Assembly: GCF_022201045.2 (NCBI RefSeq)
Contig: NC_068564.1
Coordinates: forward strand, 2,480,001 to 2,544,000
Direction of reading: 5' to 3'
Source of the DNA: Citrus sinensis
Lineage: Eukaryota > Streptophyta > Magnoliopsida > Sapindales > Rutaceae
DNA: 64,000 bases
Notes under the pieces: model-generated
What the model was told of the DNA's origin: nothing
Database searches by the model: none
The model's input: the letters and a program-made list of their open reading frames with translations, nothing else
Translations under genes and position numbers: made by a program
Part shown: positions 27,285 through 38,300 of the stretch, in pieces
How positions within the stretch are numbered: the first letter of the stretch is position 1
Layout of the letters: every line of letters starts with the position of its first letter

Positions 27285-28385
27285 TTATTGTGCAGATAAG
27301 GGCTTCTTTTTGCCCACAAAAACATGCAGAAGCCCATCTGATCCTCCAGCAACCAGCGTGCACTCGTCCTCACCGACTCGTCTCCAGCACACACTGCTAA
27401 CGAACCCACGTTCAGACCCAGCTGCAGTAACTGGCTCGAAGTCATGAACCCAAACGGGCTCACCCCATCTCACATCATACACAAAAACTTGATTAGTTTC
27501 TGATCCGCAACCCAGTAACCCGCCATGCCTCCACACTGACAACCCCACAAAGTTCCTATTATTCACATGCCCTTTGTACGTTCTAATCACTCGCGAATCA
27601 TTCACGTTCCACAGCTTTAAACAACCGTCGGTCCCAGCCGTCACCAAAGTATCAACATCGAGAAATCGAATGTATGTGACGGTCTTTCTATGACCGTCAA
27701 AGACTAACACGGGGTCAACCATTTTCCTCACATCGTAAGCGTAGGCCTTCTTGTCAGCGCATCCAGCGGCCACCAACGAGCTACCGAAGGGGTGAAACTC
27801 GACGCAACACACGGCACTTCGTGACGCGCTGGGCTGCACCATGGAAACACACTTCCCGCCGTCGCAGCGTGGGTCCCACATTTGCATGGTGCCGTCGTCC
27901 GAACCGGACGCCCCGAGAACCGGGTCTCCCTTGGAGTAGTCAACGCTCCAGACCCGCCTACCCCCGTGCTCGTCCCGTTCGAAGATTGGGACTTTCTTCT
28001 CCAAGTCGTACTCCATGACGACCCCGTCGTAGTCTCCCGACCCCAAGACCCGCCCGCTCGTCCCCGGTTTCCACTTCAAGCTGCTCAGCTTAGCAGGGGT
28101 ACAAATGTAATAATCACAGACTTTGCTGTGGTCTACCACAGCGACAACTGGATGGTCAACTAATACAGACTTTATGTTGTAAATTCTAATCTTTCTGGCG
28201 ATTCCACCGGTGGCAAAGACGGAATCAGAGGGGTCGAACTCGATGACGCCTATGGAATCGGAAACGGCGGCGTTCGGTGAGCTGCTGGATGAAACAGTGG
28301 TACGTAGATTGAAGTCCCATTCGCATCTGGCTCTTTCGTTTGTTGTTTCAGCTTGGGGCTGCTGATGGTCGTGGAAGTTGCTCAT
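27285..28385 (-). CDS. RUP1: WD40 repressor of UV-B photomorphogenesis (RUP1/RUP2 type)
   Basis: Single-exon WD40 protein of 366 aa (RUP1 and RUP2 are about 370-385). In Arabidopsis RUP proteins bind the UVR8 photoreceptor, drive its re-dimerisation and damp UV-B signalling. The N-terminus CEWDFNLRTTVSSSSS resembles RUP1/RUP2. Seven blades follow. The later blades (GHVNNRNFVGLSVW, CGSETNQVFVYDVRWGEPVW) match the COP1/SPA-like propeller to which RUPs belong. I chose Met at 28385. An upstream in-frame Met (28463) would add 26 residues encoded across a 13-bp A/T run, with no family match. The gene is GC-rich compared with its flanks, and long antisense frames there are shadows. Confidence 0.92.
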   Translation of the reverse strand: MSNFHDHQQPQAETTNERARCEWDFNLRTTVSSSSSPNAAVSDSIGVIEFDPSDSVFATGGIARKIRIYNIKSVLVDHPVVAVVDHSKVCDYYICTPAKLSSLKWKPGTSGRVLGSGDYDGVVMEYDLEKKVPIFERDEHGGRRVWSVDYSKGDPVLGASGSDDGTMQMWDPRCDGGKCVSMVQPSASRSAVCCVEFHPFGSSLVAAGCADKKAYAYDVRKMVDPVLVFDGHRKTVTYIRFLDVDTLVTAGTDGCLKLWNVNDSRVIRTYKGHVNNRNFVGLSVWRHGGLLGCGSETNQVFVYDVRWGEPVWVHDFEPVTAAGSERGFVSSVCWRRVGEDECTLVAGGSDGLLHVFVGKKKPLSAQ

Positions 28386-28490
28386 TGCCCATTCATGCGA
28401 AGTGGGGAATTGTATAACAAGAAACACACATTTTTTTTTTTTTGGGGCTTCTGCGCCAATCAATCCCCGTTAAGCTAACCTGTGTGAAGT

Positions 28491-28498
28491 TGACGTGG
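28491..28498 (-). promoter_or_regulatory. ACGT (C/G-box hybrid) element upstream of RUP
   Basis: The motif tgacgtgg, which reads CCACGTCA in gene orientation, lies 106 bp before the RUP start codon. A TATA-like string (ctatatttta) lies about 10 bp further upstream. HY5 binds such ACGT boxes and is known to induce RUP1/RUP2 in Arabidopsis. Binding here is inferred. Confidence 0.5.
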
Positions 28499-28694
28499 AT
28501 AAAATATAGGGTTGTTATCTCTCCATATGAAGCGAAATCGCCCACTTGATTAGTATTCTTCTAACGTATATATTCTCTATATTTATTTATTTATTATTTT
28601 CTTAGATTCTTGCTATTTTTTTACTATATTGATACTCAACTTTGCTTTTATCTACAACAATGCCAACCTTTTGTTTGGGGAATTGAAATTAGGT

Positions 28695-28845
28695 CATTTT
28701 TTAAATAACTTGACAATTTATTTACACTGATCCATATGAGTGGGATTCGAACATTAAAACTAATGTGACGTGAGTGGGTTTAAAGGTTAGACCTCTTGTA
28801 ATACCTTTAGAGATTTTATCAGTTAAACTAACTTAACTAATATAT
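28695..28845 (-). mobile_element. Degenerate tRNA-derived SINE remnant
   Basis: On the minus strand a box A-like string (gttagtttaactgataaaatc) is followed about 70-80 bp later by a box B-like string (gttcgaatccc). This is the layout of plant SINE heads. No clear tail or TSD is left. Confidence 0.45.
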
Positions 28846-28859
28846 GTCGTAACCAAATT

Positions 28860-30063
28860 ATATTTTACCACATACATTTTGTGTAGTGATTTGGTGCTAC
28901 TAACTTCAATACTTGAAGTTTTCTATGCTTTATAGTATGTTTTTGGTGCTATTATTGTCATAAAAACACATGAATCTAAATTATTTTAAAATAATTACTT
29001 AGATTTCTTGATTTTAAATGATAGTTGATTCAACAAGAAAACTCTTGTGGTGATGCAAAAAATCCAGAGTTTATTCCTGCTCAAATAGATAAGAAAATAA
29101 TTTATTTGTCATCATGCCCAAAAAAAAAGGTTTACACAGTTCCAATATATATAAGCAATTGGTATCATCTAAGTTTCACTTAGGGAATATAAGCTTATAC
29201 ATATTTGTCTTTGTGATAAATTAAAAAAGAAGCAAAGAAAATCGATCAAGCTCTTAATTATCGAAAATAATGAAATGGCTCGTAAGGGTATTTTAGGACA
29301 AGAAGAAATATAAATACCCGACCCTTTTTCTTTTATTAATTTTTTTCTGAATTTTATACGTTAGAGGAGGAGAAGCGTATTAAATGTTAAATTATTATGG
29401 GGGAAAGAGGGAAGTGGTGGTGGGTTTTGTGCCTCAATTTCATGTATGGGATGGTGTGGATACAGGCTGTTGGCTACGTTGCCCATACGTGGTTCAAGTG
29501 CAGCCTTTTGTCTTCTCAACTTCTCTCAACTCTCAAAGCCTCGGGCTGAGTTAAGCGAAACACTCACGATATCACATGCCACGGCCACCCCTCATTCACA
29601 TCATTTCACAAGCTAGCCTAAGCAATATTTCTTTCCGCCAGCTAATACTAGCATTCGTGCGGTGAGACATTCAGTCTCCTTAAATTGTGCATCATGTGGC
29701 AGTTATGCAATAGCGTATAATTTATAAAGAACGTAAATACGTTTCGAGTCTAATTCTTACACATGCATGCATAACGCTTGAAATTTTCTCAATCCTTCTG
29801 ATCATTTTACACCCCTCAACCCCACTCACCCCAAATTCAGAATTGGAAATTCAGGAATTTTTCCCTTTCAAGTGGGTGTAAAGTGAAATCGATCGATCAT
29901 TCCCTGGGCGTTACTTAGGTGTTCATGAATATATATTGTGCTTAAAATCACCTAAGTTTGAATAATAATAATACAGGGATAAAGCTTGACATCTAATGGC
30001 CAATAATAAAAGCATTTGAGTTCGTTTAAATAGATATACACAAGAAAAGACATATATTATATT
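28860..30063. other. Intergenic, nothing recognised
   Basis: AT-rich spacer with no conserved frame, element ends or RNA gene seen. Confidence 0.35.
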
Positions 30064-30445
30064 AAATGTGCTTGAAATTAAAGGAATGGTAGCTATTAGC
30101 CAACGCAGCCTATCTAACAGGTTGTCTTTTTTATTGGCAACTTGTGGATATTCTTTCATACTTTCAAAGTAATGGATGAAAAAACTGCTGCCTTGTTTTC
30201 CAACAAATGACTGAAAAACAACACCAATCAATTCCGTTATAAGTTAAACAATAAATGTGCTTGGAAATTAAAGGAATGGTAGCTCTTAGCTGACGCAGCC
30301 TAGCTAACAGGCTGTCTTTTTTATTGGCAATTTGTGGATATTCTTTCATACTTTCAAATACACATGTCATACCTGCATTATTAGTTGTATTATCTCTTAT
30401 GTGTTGCATAATTTCTCCTAGCAAAAGAAACTTCGGCATGTGCAC
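30064..30445 (-). pseudogene. Tandemly duplicated coding-like fragment
   Basis: A segment of about 110 bp occurs twice (about 30064-30178 and 30253-30359) at roughly 90% identity. On the minus strand both copies keep an open frame: FESMKEYPQVANKKDNLLDR in one and FESMKEYPQIANKKDSLLAR in the other. The second copy extends upstream as LLGEIMQHIRDNTTNNAGMT. I do not recognise the family; a transposon or host gene fragment is possible. Confidence 0.4.
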
Positions 30446-32063
30446 TCTTTTTTGCCAAATTGTAAATTAATCATTATTAAATTAGATTGATTATACTAAC
30501 TTTATCTGTTCTTATGTCATTTTAGGGGGGAAAATGAAAATGGACTTGTGCCGTTTATTTTTTAGTGTGACTAAATTTTATTTTTCTTTTTAAATATATC
30601 TATTGTGAGCTGTTTATTTTATTAACTTATTACTTATTGTCAGACAATTTTATTTGAATAGAAAAAGTTAATTTTTACATGAATTATGAAATTTGAATGG
30701 AAAATTTTAATTTCAAATATCAAAAATACCCATAAAATTCATTTATTCACTATATTATATATAAACCTAATATTTTTTGTATTATCCTTGAAGTTTATTT
30801 TTTAATTGCTTTTTATTTCTATTCACATGGTAGCATTAACTAAAGTAAAATATTGGACAAATTAGATTACGTCTATTGTGATGAATTAAAATTAAAACAA
30901 CAATGTTGACTTTATAATGAGAGTTGATGTTATAATTACATCTTTTATTGTAAAATTAAATTAAGAAACAATGATAGTATTATTCTTTTCATGCTATCAA
31001 ACTAATCAATTTGTTAAGTTTATAAATTGTGAATAACGAATATATGCACCACTTAAAAGAATGTTAACGTCAAACAACTAGTTTTAAATTTTTTTGTTCA
31101 GACGTTGAAAAAAAAAAGAAAAACAAACATATCATTTAAAAATTTCTATTCAAACCTATTCAGACTTCAACTAAATTTAAAACTATTTACATTTCATTAA
31201 AAATAAATAAATATAACCTTAGTTCCACTATTGCCTAGCTCTTGTGAATGGAAATAGATATGAGAAAATTTCCTATAAATGCTGGAATTACTAACTTATA
31301 ATAATTCAATAACGTTCTGTCATATATACATGTATATGAAAATTTATATATCAGACAAAATAAGTTAATACTGATATATTGTATTGCCTCTCACGTACAC
31401 AACATTTTTTTGGGCCGGCATAAATTTCACTGTTGCTGGAAAGAGTTTACTGCCTCAGCCTCTTACTCTCTTATCAGGTTGCCAAATGCCCAAATAATCC
31501 AAATATCAAATGACTGTCAAAAGGGCCTTGGAATAAAAATTGGTAAAGAGTGGCAGACATAAAAGCCCTTGCAGCCTGTGAAGTGTTTTGGTCACTTGCA
31601 GGCACCGATGAATGCTTTCAGGCCCAGGGAAGCACTGAGAAACAAAATTTAGGAGGGAAAATTATACCACAATTGAATTTGACGCGGAGTTGTGAAACTC
31701 AAGACTTCCCCATGGAAAGAAAAGCAATTTTTAGTCATATGCAACTTAACCTATGTTTGGTAGTCTCCTGACTTATAAATTATAATTTTATCAACTTAGA
31801 TTTGTGATAACCCCGTTATTGTAACAAAGAATTGTTTGACTATAATCTTTAAGGAGAGAAAGGTAGAAATCCTCGTATGTTATAGTTGTATGAAGTCAGA
31901 CTTTCGAATAGATTATATTGGATGAGAAAAAGGTAATGGTTATGTTGTAATTGAATTGATTTATATTTTGATAGACCCTTAATTATACAGTAAAATCTCT
32001 TTATAATTATATTATTAAGACCAATTAATTTTATTATTATTAGAAGGTTATAACTTAGTAGAG
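30446..32063. other. Intergenic, nothing recognised
   Basis: AT-rich spacer. A 73-codon frame at 31550-31771 has no recognised similarity and is not called. Confidence 0.35.
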
Positions 32064-32087
32064 GTATGTATATGTGTGTGTGTGTCT

Positions 32088-32119
<32 letters not shown>

Positions 32120-32127
32120 TATACATA
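32064..32127. repeat. Palindromic (GT)n/(AC)n microsatellite
   Basis: A GT run (about 32073-32085) is followed after a 2-bp centre by an AC run (about 32088-32114). The outer flanks gtatgtatatg and catacatatacata are also complementary. The whole 64 bp can form one hairpin. The adjoining hAT element inserted at its right edge. Confidence 0.85.
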
Positions 32128-32939
32128 TAGGGATGACAATGGGGAGGGGAGGGGACCAATCTCCTCATACCCATCCCCGATATTTTGTGTATGTCCATAT
32201 CCCCATCAGAATTATTTGAGAGAATTTTCATCCACTTCCCGAATAATAACATGAGATCCCTAAATAATTAATAGATTTTTTTTTTGATTTTGAGTTAATT
32301 ATATTAAAATAAAAAATTCAAATAAAGGTAAAGTTTGAAATATATCTTACATTAGCATTGATCCATCACAAAAGTCACATGCAAAATACAAATTATCAAA
32401 ATAATTATCTTTGTCAATCTTTATAATCCTACAATAAAAAGAAAAAGAATTTACTTTTATATCGACAATAAAATAAATGAAATAAATGTACATACTTAAT
32501 TAATATTTTTAATTAAACAAACTTAAAATTAAAACAAATTTTCCTGGGCTAATAAAATCTACCCGGCCTTTTTAATGTCTTAAATAAAAGTTTAGGATTT
32601 TAATTAGTTAATCAAGCCTAAAAAATTAATAATATAAATATTTTGATATTTGTTATTTTTACCAATATTTATAATTTTTTAATATAATTCAATTTTTATT
32701 ATTTATTTACTAGTAATTTTAAAAAAATAACAATAAAATTAAAAATTAAAACGGGAGAAATGGGGAGGGGATGGGGATTCCACATCATCCCCGCCCCTTA
32801 CCTGAATAAGAAACTCAGTAAAAAAATTTTCTCGTCCCTTCCCTGAATAAAAAATTTGGTATAAAATTATCCCCGTACCCTCCCTGAATGGGGAAAATCT
32901 CGAGGGTAGCCATCCCCATGGGGATTTTTGCCATCCTTA
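32128..32939. mobile_element. Non-autonomous hAT element, copy 1 of a GGGATGGCA family
   Basis: An 812-bp element with the exact 8-bp TSD tatacata (32120-32127 and 32940-32947). Ends are tagggatgacaatgggga and, complemented, taaggatggcaaaaatcccc. Subterminal regions are rich in GGGGA/TCCCC motifs. The interior, including gagttaattatattaaaat and atatatcttacatta, is shared with 50698-51710. No transposase. Confidence 0.9.
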
Positions 32940-32947
32940 TATACATA

Positions 32948-35240
32948 TATACATATATTCTTTCTCTAGTGTGGATACCCTCCTTTTTTTTATGTAGACA
33001 CGATTTTAAACCATGCGGTTTAAGAGAATTAATTTTTAACTCCCATAAATTGCACTTTTTAAGAGCATGTTCGTATTAAAAAAATACGGGCATTCGCACT
33101 TGAGAATGATTATACACACACAAACATAAATACATACGTACGTACGTACATGCACACACACACACAAAAAAAACTATATAAATAATAATTATTATTATAT
33201 AGAAACAAGTTACTTAATTTAGAATTTAGAAAACTTATAACTTATTACATTGTACAGTTTATTCTTAGTTATAATTGACTCAAATTAGAACAAAATTTTT
33301 TTATGACTACATAGAAGTTATTCCTATGTAGATATCACTATAAATAGATTTTGCTATAATATACTAATTGTTTTACCAAATTTCCGCTAGGATTGAATTC
33401 GAACCAATTGAGTGGTTCTCTCTAGATCTAGCTCAAATATAATTCAAACAAATAAATTTATATTTGAGGGGAGACTATGCTAAGTTTGGGTTTAAGGGGT
33501 TTTTTTTTTTTTAAGGCAAGTAATTTAGCTACTAATGAACTAAAGTAATAGACAAAATGAGTTGAGATGGTCATACAAGGAAAAATAAGGAGAGCTTAGT
33601 AAAGGCCTATAAGAGTTGATATAGGGGGGGTGCTAATATACGTTTAGGTGCAGTTCGGATGTACTCGAGGAACAACTTAGGTGGTCTCACAGAATACTTG
33701 GTATAACTAGGGTAGCCCAGATAAGCTCATGTGTAAAACACAATCTTGACCTTAAATTAAAAATATAACAAAATAAACATAACTATACATAACACACAAT
33801 ATTTACGTGATTCTGCTTTTGACCTACATCGACAAAAGTAAATCATCACCAATATATAACTGAGATTTTACATAAGATTTTATATTATAAAAGATGAATA
33901 ACACAATATGTACAAATATTTGCTGTTGATAAAATAAATATGGTGAATAAAGATACAGAGAATGATAATATGTTGGAGAAGATTATGAAGGTAGAGAATA
34001 AAAATGGCCTTAAAAAATTAAGAAGTGCTGAAGTGGTTGACAATCTAAAAGATAGATAGAACAAAAAAGAGAAGAAGAGGCAATGATATGCTGGCATGCC
34101 CTAATATAGGCGAGTAAAATATTTATATAGTGGAGACTAGTGGTAAGGAGAGTGCATAAGAATTAGAGCTAGATGTTATCCTTAGGTTGAAAGAATATAA
34201 TGTTTTTAGTGTTATGTGTCATATTTAAGTAAAATGGTCAAGAATATTCTTTTTATATTAGGTTTATTTTTTCTCGCAGATATCTTGAAGTGTCTAACAT
34301 TGACCCTTGATTTCTAAACCCATCTAATGTAGTAAATTCCAGACTTCTAGTATTTTTATATTGGTCCAAATATTATACTAATTTTACCCTTGTAATTGTC
34401 TATGTGTCGTTCATTTTTGGGCTCAAAATACCATTCTAAATTTATCCATATTCACTAATATTGTTCATTGGATTACAACATACTCTAAAATAATAATAAA
34501 GAAACCATCTAATACTAGGTATTGATAAATTATTTTTCTTCCCCACACAATTTTGTTTTTGTTTTTCTAACTATTTAAGAATAGATTCATTCACTTACAC
34601 CGTAGATTATTGGCAACCCAACTCCTCAACAAAAGTTAGAGATAATGGGCTGCAAAGATTCTATATATTCTCCTCTCGTAGTTAGATCGGCGCAGAATTT
34701 TGTTTTTTTCCCTCACAAACGTGAACAAAGTAATAAACCATAATAAAATATAATTGATTGATGATCTTTATAAGTAAATTTCAAATTGTATAAATGAACA
34801 GACTTCAAGTGATGAGATCTAGAAAAATTTGAACCTGCATATTTCGCCTACCATAAGTAGTACCTACCAACTTTTTAATATGTTATTGCAGTTTGTAAAT
34901 AGTTAATCGCATGAGCTCTTTCATCTAAGTTCCAACTTTTCAAGTTCTAAAATATATGTGAAGCCAAAGTGTAACCGTACTAATAAAGAGTAGAGTTACT
35001 AAATCTTAAGTACTAAGTTTAAGCTTCGATGTAAATTAGTCTCAATAATAATTTGATTTGTAAATATTAATAGTAATATTATGGAACATAAATTATAATA
35101 GTCTAATTATAATATTAGAGTGAAAATTTTTTTTTAAAAAAGTTCAAGGTTGAATGCTCGGCTCGCATTAGTTAATATAATTATAAAAAAAAAAAGTCCG
35201 AAATGTGCGCCACACCCTCTCAGCTGACAGAAGTGAAAGC
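32948..35240. other. Intergenic, MSH3 upstream region
   Basis: AT-rich spacer with cacaca tracts near 33117-33167. The string acacacaatatttacgtgattc near 33790-33812 resembles the end of plant LTRs, but no partner was found. No gene seen. Confidence 0.35.
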
Positions 35241-35248
35241 GCGCCAAA
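35241..35248 (+). promoter_or_regulatory. E2F-like site upstream of MSH3
   Basis: The motif gcgccaaa (complement TTTGGCGC) fits the plant E2F consensus and lies 59 bp before the MSH3 start codon. A TATA-like string (tataaaaa) is at 35261-35268. E2F control is common for plant replication and repair genes; binding here is inferred. Confidence 0.5.
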
Positions 35249-35306
35249 TCCAAATCCCCGTATAAAAACATTTTTTACCCCAACACAAGACAAGAAATCA
35301 ATCTCA

Positions 35307-38300
35307 ATGGGAAAGCAAAAACAGCAAGTAATTTCCCGCTTCTTTGCTCCCAAATCCAATCAAACAACGGCCTCTTCGTCTGCTTCATCACCGCCGCCAC
35401 CACTGCCGCCACCACAACAAACCCCGCCTCCCAAAATCGCAGCTACCGTCTCATTCTCCCCGGCAAAACGGAAAGTCGTTTCGTCTCTCTTCCCCCCAAA
35501 AACTCCCAAAAAGCCCAAACTCTCCCCCCACACTCTCAATCCCATTCCCACACCCTCATCACAAACCACCCACAACAAAAAGTACACCCCTTTAGAACAA
35601 CAAGTGGTTGAATTAAAAACCAAGTACCCTGATGTTCTCCTCATGATCGAAGTCGGTTACAAGTTCCGGTTTTTCGGGGAGGACGCGGAAATGGCGGCCA
35701 AAGTGCTAGGGATTTATGCCCACCTGGATCATAACTTCATGACGGCAAGCATACCCACTTTTCGACTGAATGTCCATGTGAGGAGATTGGTTAATGCTGG
35801 GTTTAAAGTTGGGGTTGTTAAGCAGACCGAGACTGCGGCTATTAAGGCCCATGGGCCGGGTAAGGCGGGCCCGTTTGGTAGAGGGTTGTCGGCGTTGTAC
35901 ACGAAGGCGACACTGGAGGCAGCCGAGGATGTGGGTGGGGGTGAAGATGGGTGTGGGGGTGAGAGTAATTATTTGGTTTGTGTTGTCGATGATGATGGTA
36001 ATGTTGGGAAAATTCGGAATGGGGTTTTTGGTGATGGGTTTGATGTGAGACTTGGGGTTGTTGCGGTGGAGATATCGACTGGTGATGTTGTTTATGGGGA
36101 GTTCAATGATGGGTTTTTGAGGAGTGGGCTTGAGGCTGTGCTTCTTAGCTTGTCTCCTGCTGAACTGCTTCTTGGTCAACCACTTTCTAAACAGACTGAG
36201 AAGGTTGTTGTTTTAGACTTTTAGTTAAACTCTAAAATATATTACTATTTGGAACTCATACAAGCATCAATATATTTTGTGTGCATGCATGAGTGTGCGT
36301 GTGAGCCTCGTACTGTAATTTAGGAAAACAATTTAGTTTTTAATCATCGTGCAAGGTGGTATTTTTTTTTTCCCCATATATGTGAGAGTAGTGGTTGTGG
36401 AGTAAGGAAAACTGGTGTTGAAAGAGAAACTTTGTTCTCAACCTTTAAGAGATGGCTTTATCATGATGGCAGTAGATCCATGTAATTCGTCATTTTACTT
36501 TCTAAAAGAAAAAATATGTCTCCTCATTTGAGAATGGTAACCATGTCTGGAGTTCATGTCTCTAAGACTTGTTAGTCCAAAATCTAGAATTATAATTTTT
36601 TGTGCTTGTTTGAACAAATTAATACTTATTGTTTCAGCCCTCAAATTGCCTCACTGACCTCGTGGAACTTTTCTAATATCAGATGCTTCTGGCCTATGCT
36701 GGACCTGCTTCAAATGTTCGTGTGGAATGTGCCTCGCGGGATTGCTTTATTGGTGGTGGTGCACTTGCTGAAGTGATGTCATTATATGAGAACATGGGTG
36801 AAGACACTCTATCAAATAATGAAGACCAAAACATGGATGTGCCAGAGCAGGGAAATCATAGATCTGCAATTGAGGTTTGATGTTTGAGCACTGAGGTTTT
36901 CTTTTATGCATGGAGCAAGATTTTAATGCAAATGGTTGTTTTCAGTACTGGTTTAATTTTAGCGAACGGCTGATGCTTATGTATCCACTTTAATTGCTAA
37001 ATGGCGATGCCATTTGTTTAAATGATAAATGCTACTAAGCTGACATCTGCTTTCTAGTAAGCCATTTATTTTTGTCAGTTGTGATGCTGATTACTCAACC
37101 TGACTCTATTATTTGTGCTTTTCATTCCCCTAATATAATTTGTTGGCATTGAAGGGAATTATGAACATGCCAGATTTGGCTGTCCAAGCATTGGCATTAA
37201 CAATTCGTCATCTCAAACAATTTGGATTGGAGAGAATTATGTGCCTTGGAGCTTCGTTTCGGTCTTTATCAGGCAGTATGGAAATGACCCTCTCAGCCAA
37301 TACGCTTCAACAATTGGAGGTAGTGTACTTTGTTCACGTATTATGCTGAATTTTTTTACTTTTTATTTTGTTTCTTTCCAGTAAACCAGTTTCTCTCAGC
37401 CAATTTTAAACCTGATAGACATGCTATTGCGTTCAGGTTTTAAGGAATAATTCAAATGGGTCTGAGTATGGCACCTTGCTGCATATCATGAATCATACTC
37501 TTACTATATATGGTTCAAGGCTTCTAAGACGTTGGGTATGAGATAAACCTATTTTGATTTATACTGCTTGCTGCTTTTCCATAATGATATATGAGTTTCA
37601 TTGCATGATACAGGTGACTCACCCTTTATGTGATAGAAATTTGATATCTGCTCGTCTTGATGCTGTCTCTGAGATTGCAGAGTCCATGGGATCTTATAGA
37701 ACTTCAGAGAGTGTTGGTCAGCATGATGAGAAAAATTCTGATGTAACAATTGTAGAACCTCAGTTCTATTATATTCTTTCTTCAGTTCTGACATCTTTGG
37801 GAAGATCACCAGATATTCAACGTGGAATAACGAGAATCTTCCACCGCACTGCTACTCCATCTGAGGTAACATTTTTCTTTCCTTGGGCACTAAAATGTGA
37901 GCCTATGCTTATGAAGTTATGAAGTATTTCTGTTATTTTTTCTGCTAATATTTTCTGGGTGTGTTCATTACAGAATGTTAAACCTGCCCAGCCACTCCTG
38001 TTGAGTTTCAATATAGTGTTTATGAGTTTCATTGTTATATATGTACGGACATATCTATATGACTTTCTGCACGGTATCTGCTGATAGATTTTAAATGATT
38101 GGTTGTGCAGTTCATTGCAGTCATGCAAGCTATTTTATATGCTGGAAAACAACTTCAGCAGCTTCAAATTGATGGAGAATATAGAGAGAAAGTGACATCA
38201 AAGACTTTGCATTCTGCTCTGTTGAAAAGGTTGATTCTGACAGCTTCTTCTCCTGCTGTAATTGGCAAAGCCGCTAAATTGTTGTCTACAGTAAATAAAG

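Noticed and set aside
27728..28163. Other long frames across the RUP gene on both strands
   Set aside because: They overlap a clear WD40 gene and result from its high GC content and codon bias.
27285..28463. Longer RUP protein starting at 28463
   Set aside because: The extra 26 residues come from a leader with a 13-bp homopolymer and do not resemble RUP N-termini; 28385 is preferred.
35205..35306. Upstream in-frame start for MSH3
   Set aside because: Includes the E2F and TATA-like motifs and lacks family similarity; 35307 gives the conserved PIP-box start.
35344..36179. Overlapping frames inside MSH3 exon 1
   Set aside because: Low-stop GC-rich exon; only one frame matches MutS proteins.
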